DNA of 64,000 nt, taken from positions 20,443-84,442 of the forward strand of contig JANQPG010000092.1 in NCBI GenBank assembly GCA_028289545.1. The letters are read 5' to 3'. A program made the position numbers and the translations under genes. This document shows positions 59,025 to 64,000 of this stretch, in pieces. The notes under the pieces were generated by a model. That model saw only the letters and a list, made by a program, of their open reading frames with translations, had not been told where the DNA came from and did not search any database. Numbering within the stretch: position 1 is the first letter of the stretch; each line of letters starts with the position of its first letter. The DNA is from Woeseiaceae bacterium. Its GTDB lineage: Bacteria; Pseudomonadota; Gammaproteobacteria; Steroidobacterales; Woeseiaceae.

Positions 59025-59555
59025 TTGGATTTGAGTCTCGCTGGCATTCTCCTTGTCGGGATCGTTGCTCTAATACTGATTCTCAAAGCGGCGGCGCGCG
59101 TTCGGCCCGCCCGAGAGTATGGGTACAGCCTCCGGACGCCGTTTTTGTCCGCAGCGGAAAGATCTTTCTACGGCGTACTTTGCACAGCAGTTGCGAACCG
59201 GTACGTGGTGCTTGCCAAGGTGAGAGTAGCCGACGTCATCACGCCCCAAAAGAGCAACAACAGATCCAAATGGCAGACGGCTTTCAATCGGATCAGCGCC
59301 AAACACTTCGACTACGTGCTGTGTGATCCCAAAACACTTTCTGTGGAGCACGTCGTAGAATTACACGATCGCTCGCACAAAAGGGCTAATCGCGCCCAAC
59401 GGGACAAGCTCTTACGGACGGCCTGCGAAAGCGCTGGGCTATCACTGATTGAGTTTGCTGCGAAACCAGCTTACTCCGTTGATGAAATCAGACAAGAGCT
59501 AAACCGCATCAACGCAGCTGCAAGCGGTGACGGGCGTGTAGAACCGCATTTCTGA
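59025..59555 (+). CDS. DUF2726-domain protein with N-terminal membrane anchor
   Basis: 176 residues from TTG 59025, seven bases after AAGGAGG, a strong site that decides the start. One hydrophobic segment is at about 4-22. The DUF2726 region reads FLSAAERSFYGVLCTAVANRYVVLAKVRVADVITP, then FNRISAKHFDYVLCDPKTLSVEHVVELHDRSH, matching restriction-endonuclease-like fold proteins of that family; the acidic D-E pattern is partly present. Function is unknown. It stands alone with a 174-base gap on the left and is convergent with the LysR gene. Confidence 0.8.
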   Translation: MDLSLAGILLVGIVALILILKAAARVRPAREYGYSLRTPFLSAAERSFYGVLCTAVANRYVVLAKVRVADVITPQKSNNRSKWQTAFNRISAKHFDYVLCDPKTLSVEHVVELHDRSHKRANRAQRDKLLRTACESAGLSLIEFAAKPAYSVDEIRQELNRINAAASGDGRVEPHF

Positions 59556-59612
59556 CCGAGGCTTCGGGAGGGCGACGGCGACACGCCTTTCTCGTCCCAC
59601 AGACTGCCTCTG

Positions 59613-60509
59613 TCAAGCAAATACTGCCTTCGCCGAATCCACAAACGCCCTTAGCTTCGGTGACTCAGCCGCCCGGCGCGGGTAGTAGCACGAAAGTCCT
59701 GGCTGCCTGAACGCCGATTTCGGCAGCACCTCGACCAGCGCACCCGATTCGAGGTCTTCAACGGCCAACGGTTCGAACGTGTAACAGATACCGTGACCTG
59801 AGCGAGCAAGTTGCAGCGCAACCAACATGTCGTTGACGACAATGCGTCCGTCGGTACGGATGACGACGTCGCGTTTGCCATCACGTAGTTCCCACTCGTA
59901 GATGTTGCCGGCACTGGTCATGCGGTACTGGATGCAGGGGCGCTCGCCGAGTTCGGACAGACTGCCCGGCGTCCCGTGTCGGGACAGGTAATCCGGCGAT
60001 GCGACAAGGATGACCCTAAAAGGCTCGGCGAGGGGCACGGCAACCATGTCGGCGGCCACCATATGGCCGAGACGGATGCCGGCGTCGAATCCGTCGGCCA
60101 CGACGTCGCTCAGGCCGTCGTCGAAAAAGTACTCCACCGTGACGTTCGGGTAGGTCCGTGCCATCTCATCGAAAACACGCGCGAGAAACCACGGGAACGC
60201 AATTCTCGGCGTATTGATGCGCAGGAGGCCCGCGGCTCCGGTGTGCTGAGACTGCAGCACTTCCCACGCAGTATTGATCTGCTCGATCGCGCCGCCCGCG
60301 GCCGCCACAAACGCTTTGCCGGCCTCGGTCAGGGATACCGACCGCGTCGTGCGGATGAACAGCGGTTGCCCGAGGCGCTTTTCGAGAGTCCGAACGGTGT
60401 GGCTAACGTTGGACGGGCTCGTGTTCAGTTCCGCGGCTGCGGCGGCGAACCCGGCGCGCCGAGCGACGGCCAGGACCACTGGGAGGTGGGACAGAAGATC
60501 TCGATCCAT
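59613..60509 (-). CDS. LysR-family transcriptional regulator
   Basis: 298 residues, standard LysR length. The N-terminal helix-turn-helix is RRAGFAAAAAELNTSPSNVSHTVRTLEKRLGQPLFIRTTRSVSLTEAGKAF (about 17-67). The effector domain follows, with GLLRINTPRIAFPWFLARVFDEMARTYPNVTVEYFFDD in the first subdomain. It is divergent from the dienelactone-hydrolase-like gene with 112 bases between starts, which contain a perfect 12-base palindrome and a second inverted repeat. It probably regulates that hydrolase. Confidence 0.92.
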   Translation of the reverse strand: MDRDLLSHLPVVLAVARRAGFAAAAAELNTSPSNVSHTVRTLEKRLGQPLFIRTTRSVSLTEAGKAFVAAAGGAIEQINTAWEVLQSQHTGAAGLLRINTPRIAFPWFLARVFDEMARTYPNVTVEYFFDDGLSDVVADGFDAGIRLGHMVAADMVAVPLAEPFRVILVASPDYLSRHGTPGSLSELGERPCIQYRMTSAGNIYEWELRDGKRDVVIRTDGRIVVNDMLVALQLARSGHGICYTFEPLAVEDLESGALVEVLPKSAFRQPGLSCYYPRRAAESPKLRAFVDSAKAVFA

Positions 60510-60537
60510 TCATGAATGATATCGAATAGTCCATTCG
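60507..60537. promoter_or_regulatory. Candidate LysR operators between divergent starts
   Basis: CATTCATGAATG (60507-60518) is a perfect 12-base palindrome that includes the LysR start codon. CGAAT (60523-60527) and ATTCG (60533-60537) form a second inverted repeat with a five-base spacer. ATTCATGAATGATATCGAAT contains the T-N11-A spacing typical of LysR sites. Confidence 0.5.
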
Positions 60538-60621
60538 TCGAGAACCCGTTTATCTCAGCAATAGGCGCTCCTATCCTGTACGCAACTGAATCGCAACCCC
60601 ACTTCAATCAGGAGACAGCTC

Positions 60622-61494
60622 ATGGAAAAAGTAACGTTCACCGTAGACGGTATCGACCTCGTTGGCGATCTCTACCGCCCCGATACGACGGGGCAGGCGC
60701 CCGCCGTCGCAATCATTGGCCCGATGACTTTCCACAAGGAGCAGGCGCCAACCGAATACGCAAAAAGGCTGGCGGAGCGAGGTTTCATCGCGCTTGCGTA
60801 CGACAGCCGCTACCGCGGCGAAAGCGGCGGCGAGCCGCGGGCCTGGGAAAACCCGGCTCACAAGGTCGAAGACCTGAAGGCCGCAGTCCGCTATCTCGAG
60901 AGCCGGGATGACGTCGATCCTGCCCGGGTTTCCATCCTGGCGATCTGCCAGGGCAGTTCCATTGCCGTCAAAGCGGCGTCCGAGGTGCCGCAGCTCCACG
61001 CGCTCGCGACCGTTGCCGGCCATTACCGCGATGCCGAAGGCGATATCGAATGGCTGGGCGAGGAGGGCTACGCTGCCCGCAAATCGGCGGGTGAAGCGGC
61101 GCAGAAGAAATTTGTCGACACGGGTGAGGTCGACTACATCAAAGGTGTCGATCGCACCGACACGAACGTCGGCATGCCCGGCGACTTCGTGTGGGAGTGG
61201 TATCAGCCCTGGGCGGACCGCGGCATCTGGGAGAACCGCTACGCCGTCATGAGCGACGCGGACCTCTTGTCCTTCGAGTCGATCTCCGCGGTACCGGATC
61301 TCAAAGCACCCTGGTTGACGATCCACGGCGACAACTGCTTCCTCCCGAATGCCGCCAGGCGCCACGTCGATGCCGTGGCATCGACCACCCGCCACCAACT
61401 CGTCTGGGACGACACGCCGCATCTCGCTTACTACGACCAGCCCGACGTGCTCGACGCGACGACTGCGCAGGTATCCCACTGGTTCGAAGGTTAG
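60622..61494 (+). CDS. Alpha/beta-hydrolase with Cys nucleophile (dienelactone-hydrolase-like)
   Basis: 290 residues from ATG 60622, after AGGAGACAG. The fold is clear: VDGIDLVGDLYRPD, AIIGPMTFHKEQAP, a RYRGESGGEPR loop and C-terminal LTIHGDNCFLP and WDDTPHLAYYDQP, giving an Asp and a His. The elbow reads AICQGSS, so the nucleophile is cysteine, as in dienelactone hydrolases, though those usually have a different cap. The region upstream carries LysR-type inverted repeats. It probably cleaves a lactone or a similarly activated ester. A hairpin follows the stop. Confidence 0.85.
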   Translation: MEKVTFTVDGIDLVGDLYRPDTTGQAPAVAIIGPMTFHKEQAPTEYAKRLAERGFIALAYDSRYRGESGGEPRAWENPAHKVEDLKAAVRYLESRDDVDPARVSILAICQGSSIAVKAASEVPQLHALATVAGHYRDAEGDIEWLGEEGYAARKSAGEAAQKKFVDTGEVDYIKGVDRTDTNVGMPGDFVWEWYQPWADRGIWENRYAVMSDADLLSFESISAVPDLKAPWLTIHGDNCFLPNAARRHVDAVASTTRHQLVWDDTPHLAYYDQPDVLDATTAQVSHWFEG

Positions 61495-61500
61495 GCAGGG

Positions 61501-61540
61501 TACTGGCCCGCTGCGGCTTTACATCAGCGGCGGGCCAGTA
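61501..61540 (+). terminator. Long perfect hairpin after the hydrolase gene
   Basis: TACTGGCCCGC (61501-61511) pairs perfectly with GCGGGCCAGTA (61530-61540), an 11-base stem with an 18-base loop whose inner bases can extend it. It begins six bases after the stop codon. No T-run follows, so it may stabilise the mRNA end or work with Rho. Confidence 0.5.
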
Positions 61541-61701
61541 GAGGAGTAAATGACTGGCGTTGTCATATAGGGCAGCTCCCTCGACGCTCTGCCGGACCAA
61601 ACGTTGCGAATACGATACAGCCCAGCGCCGGAGCGTCCTATTTGGGATTTTACTGGCGGCGAACATCGTGATCCTGATCCGAAACTGCGCTTGCATTCAT
61701 C

Positions 61702-61729
61702 TTGACAGCGCTGGTCATTCTTCGATATT
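61702..61729 (+). promoter_or_regulatory. Candidate promoter for the right-edge TBDT
   Basis: TTGACA (61702-61707), a perfect -35, and GATATT (61724-61729) at a 16-base spacing lie 66 bases before the ATG at 61796. TATTGT (61726-61731) at spacing 18 is an alternative -10. The remaining part of the 301-base gap (61495-61795) holds only the hairpin above and no credible gene. Confidence 0.5.
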
Positions 61730-61795
61730 GTGCTTTTCAGCATAAGGGACTGCTATCGACAGCCCGTCGCTGGATCGCAACAACCGGGGGATTCC

Positions 61796-64000
61796 ATGAC
61801 TACAGGCAAGCGTTCGGACTCAGGCCTCAAGTTTCCTAAAACGGCAGTTTCTGTCGCGGTGGCCACCGCTTTGTCCGGCGCTGTCCAGGCGCAGGACACA
61901 GAAGGTGAGGAACTGGAGGAGATCGTCGTAACGGGCGTACGAACCAGCCTCACGAACGCCCGCGCGATCAAACGCGATGCCGACACCTTCGTCGACGCGA
62001 TTTCAGCGACGGACATCAACGCACTACCGGACGTCAGCGTGCTCGAGGCCTTGCAGCGTGTGCCCGGCATCGTGATCGAGCGCTTTGCCGCGAGAAACGA
62101 TCCGGACCATTTCTCCACCGAGGGCAGCGGCGCTATCCTGCGTGGCCTGCCGCAGACCCGCACCTCGTTCAACGGCAGGGACACGTTCTCCGCCAACAGC
62201 AGCCGCGGTCTCAGCTTCCAGGACATCCCCCCCGAGCTGACGGGCGCCGTCAAAATCTTCAAGAATCAGACGGCGGACATGATCGAAGGCGGTATTTCCG
62301 GCACGATCGACCTGAACACACGCAAACCCTTCGACTCGGGTGAGCGCGTGCTTGCGTTCTCCGGACAGTCGAGCTTCGGCGACATTGCCGACGAGACGAC
62401 GTTCGGCGGTGCCGTGCTGTACAGCGATCGCTACGAGCTCGAGTCCGGAGCTGAGATCGGCTGGCTGCTGAGCTATTCCAATACAGACCTGGACTTCCGC
62501 AGCGACGGCGTTGAGGCGGGGCAGCATAACCTCGTCACGGACGCGGCAGGTGCCGGCCAGGACCGCTACGTCCCGATCAATGCAGGAATGCGCAGCACGT
62601 TCACCGAGCGTGAGAGGGAAGGTGTTGGCGCCTCGTTCCAATTCGCGAACGCCAGCGACACCTTTGGCGCCACCCTTGAATACATCCGGTCGGACAGCAC
62701 GAACACATGGCTCGAGCACGCCTTTTTCTCCGACGACAACGGAGGCACGCCTGTTGCTGGCGCAACCTTCAACGCCGATTCGTTCGTCACGGGGACGATC
62801 GGCAACATCGCCAACGGTCTAGGGCCGCAGACGCGGCAGTCGGCCGGCGAAACGCTGGTCGAGGACTTCTCGTTGAAACTCGAGTTCGCCCCCACGGACC
62901 GTCTCTCTTTCTCGACCGATGTGCAGTACGTGGACGCCACGACCGACATAGTCGATCTGTCGATATTCGGCGGACTCCTGCCACAGAACGGCAACGGTAT
63001 CAGCGCCGATCTCGATCTCGGCCAGGAGGTGCCCGACGTGGCGTTCCAGGCGCCTGCAGGGTCCACGCAATCGTCAGCCGAGTACTTCACCGATCCGGCG
63101 AACTACTTCTGGCGTGCGGCCATGGATCACATCGAGGAGAGCGAGGGTGACGAACTCGCGCTGGCGTTCGACCTGGACTACGACCTCGACAACGACTTCC
63201 TTCGCTCTGTCGAAGCCGGTGTACGCTTCGCCGAGCGGGATCAAACGACGCGCTGGTCGACATTCAACTGGGGCAACCTGTCGGAAGCCTGGAACGGCGG
63301 TTTCGCGACGTTCGACGGTCAACGCAACGGCGCGGCGTTCGACACGCCCGCTTTCGAGGCGTTTTCGTTCGACGACTTCCACGGCGGCAACGCAGGCGGT
63401 ATCGCGGGCAATCCTTCCGGTGTGGCGCTGTTCCCAGCCGCGGGTCTCGTCAGCAGCTACTCGAGCTTCCTGAACGGGATTGCACCTTTCGGCCGTACGG
63501 CCTTGGCGGACCGCGGTGGCGTCGTCGACCAGTTCTATCTGCCGGCTGAGATCAACGAAACCAACGAGCAGAACCAGGCGATCTACGTGAAGCTCAATTT
63601 TGCGACGGATAACCCCAACATCGAAGGCAATATCGGTTTGCGCTACGTCGAAGTGGATACCGAGGTTGCAGGGGGACGAACCTTCCCGACGCTGAACGCC
63701 AACACGGCGGCGTTCGCAAGCGCGGACGAGATTGCGTTTGCCAACGGCGACAGTCGCCAGCAGGACACGAGCAGCACTTACGACACCATTCTCCCGAGCC
63801 TCAACGTGAAATGGGGGATTACGGACGAGTGGATACTGCGGTTCGGCTACTCGGGCGCCATTGCGTTCCCCGATCTCGGCCTACTGCGCTTCAATTTCAA
63901 CATCTCGGCGAACACGCAGAACGACGTCAACGGCAACCCGGACATCATTGGCTGGAATCAGACGAGCGGCAACCCGTTCCTCGAGCCGATGGAGTCGGAC
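61796..64000 (+). CDS. TonB-dependent receptor, 3'-truncated by the window edge
   Basis: 735 codons are visible and the frame is open at base 64000, so the gene continues beyond the window. The ATG at 61796 follows GGGGG by five bases. A signal peptide ends near GAVQAQ, followed by EEIVVTGVRTSLTNARAIKR, NALPDVSVLEALQRVPGI, FSTEGSGAILRGLPQTRTSFNGR and FKNQTADMIEGGISGTIDL, the signatures of the large Xanthomonas/Caulobacter-type receptor subfamily, often tied to carbohydrate or complex-polymer uptake. The barrel domain is underway at the end (GYSGAIAFPD). It is a different subgroup from the two module receptors. Confidence 0.92.
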   Translation, partial: MTTGKRSDSGLKFPKTAVSVAVATALSGAVQAQDTEGEELEEIVVTGVRTSLTNARAIKRDADTFVDAISATDINALPDVSVLEALQRVPGIVIERFAARNDPDHFSTEGSGAILRGLPQTRTSFNGRDTFSANSSRGLSFQDIPPELTGAVKIFKNQTADMIEGGISGTIDLNTRKPFDSGERVLAFSGQSSFGDIADETTFGGAVLYSDRYELESGAEIGWLLSYSNTDLDFRSDGVEAGQHNLVTDAAGAGQDRYVPINAGMRSTFTEREREGVGASFQFANASDTFGATLEYIRSDSTNTWLEHAFFSDDNGGTPVAGATFNADSFVTGTIGNIANGLGPQTRQSAGETLVEDFSLKLEFAPTDRLSFSTDVQYVDATTDIVDLSIFGGLLPQNGNGISADLDLGQEVPDVAFQAPAGSTQSSAEYFTDPANYFWRAAMDHIEESEGDELALAFDLDYDLDNDFLRSVEAGVRFAERDQTTRWSTFNWGNLSEAWNGGFATFDGQRNGAAFDTPAFEAFSFDDFHGGNAGGIAGNPSGVALFPAAGLVSSYSSFLNGIAPFGRTALADRGGVVDQFYLPAEINETNEQNQAIYVKLNFATDNPNIEGNIGLRYVEVDTEVAGGRTFPTLNANTAAFASADEIAFANGDSRQQDTSSTYDTILPSLNVKWGITDEWILRFGYSGAIAFPDLGLLRFNFNISANTQNDVNGNPDIIGWNQTSGNPFLEPMESD

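Overview
The window is GC-rich, compactly coded bacterial DNA. The likely source is an aerobic heterotrophic proteobacterium, most probably a gammaproteobacterium with a large TonB-dependent uptake repertoire. The grounds are four TonB-dependent receptors (TBDTs) in 64 kb, IclR, HxlR, LysR and AraC regulators, a 7TM-DISM two-component pair, a CadC-like regulator, a Tat-exported molybdenum hydroxylase and outer-membrane beta-barrels ending in Phe. A sphingomonad-like alphaproteobacterium cannot be excluded from sequence alone. No rRNA, tRNA or CRISPR array was seen.

Layout. 0-3 kb: a membrane protein cut by the left edge, an HxlR regulator and a divergent vanadium-haloperoxidase-like enzyme. 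3.1-12.4 kb (module A): a divergent IclR regulator and a seven-gene operon of fused E1 dehydrogenase, lone lipoyl domain, TBDT, degenerate alpha/beta-hydrolase, dimeric alpha/beta-barrel protein, amidohydrolase-fold protein and AMP-forming acyl ligase. 12.5-19 kb: two tandem paralogous secreted proteins, a secreted protein divergent from a CadC-like regulator, and a seven-repeat FG-GAP lipoprotein. 19-21 kb: a BlaI-type repressor and an M56 protease with ankyrin repeats. 21-31 kb: a GMC oxidoreductase with a small Tat-exported partner, a histidine kinase/response regulator pair, and a thioesterase, RND-LolA fusion and outer-membrane protein operon. 31-39.4 kb: a sulfite-oxidase-fold protein, ArsR/SRPBCC opposite a GST, an AraC regulator opposite a two-subunit molybdenum hydroxylase, and PepSY membrane proteins opposite a TBDT around a Fur-like site. 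41.7-53.2 kb (module B): a second IclR divergent from TBDT, MFS, amidohydrolase, ligase, enoyl-CoA hydratase and a double alpha/beta-hydrolase, then an NADP-binding reductase and a PD40 propeller protein. 53.2-58.3 kb: an AT-richer accessory island with a DUF4375 protein, a membrane-anchored trypsin-like protease, an OLD-family ATPase/TOPRIM nuclease and an RHH/Doc toxin-antitoxin pair. 58.4-64 kb: cupin, DUF2726, LysR opposite a Cys-nucleophile hydrolase, and a TBDT running off the right edge.

Two themes stand out. Modules A and B look like paralogous uptake-and-activation pathways. Each has its own IclR switch, a TBDT to bring a substrate in, an acyl-CoA/acyl-adenylate ligase to activate it, an amidohydrolase-fold protein lacking the usual HxH metal motif, and an alpha/beta-hydrolase-fold protein lacking the nucleophile serine. 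The substrates cannot be read from the sequence. The island couples an OLD nuclease to a periplasmic-facing trypsin-like protease next to a toxin-antitoxin pair, and is the best candidate here for an undescribed defence arrangement.
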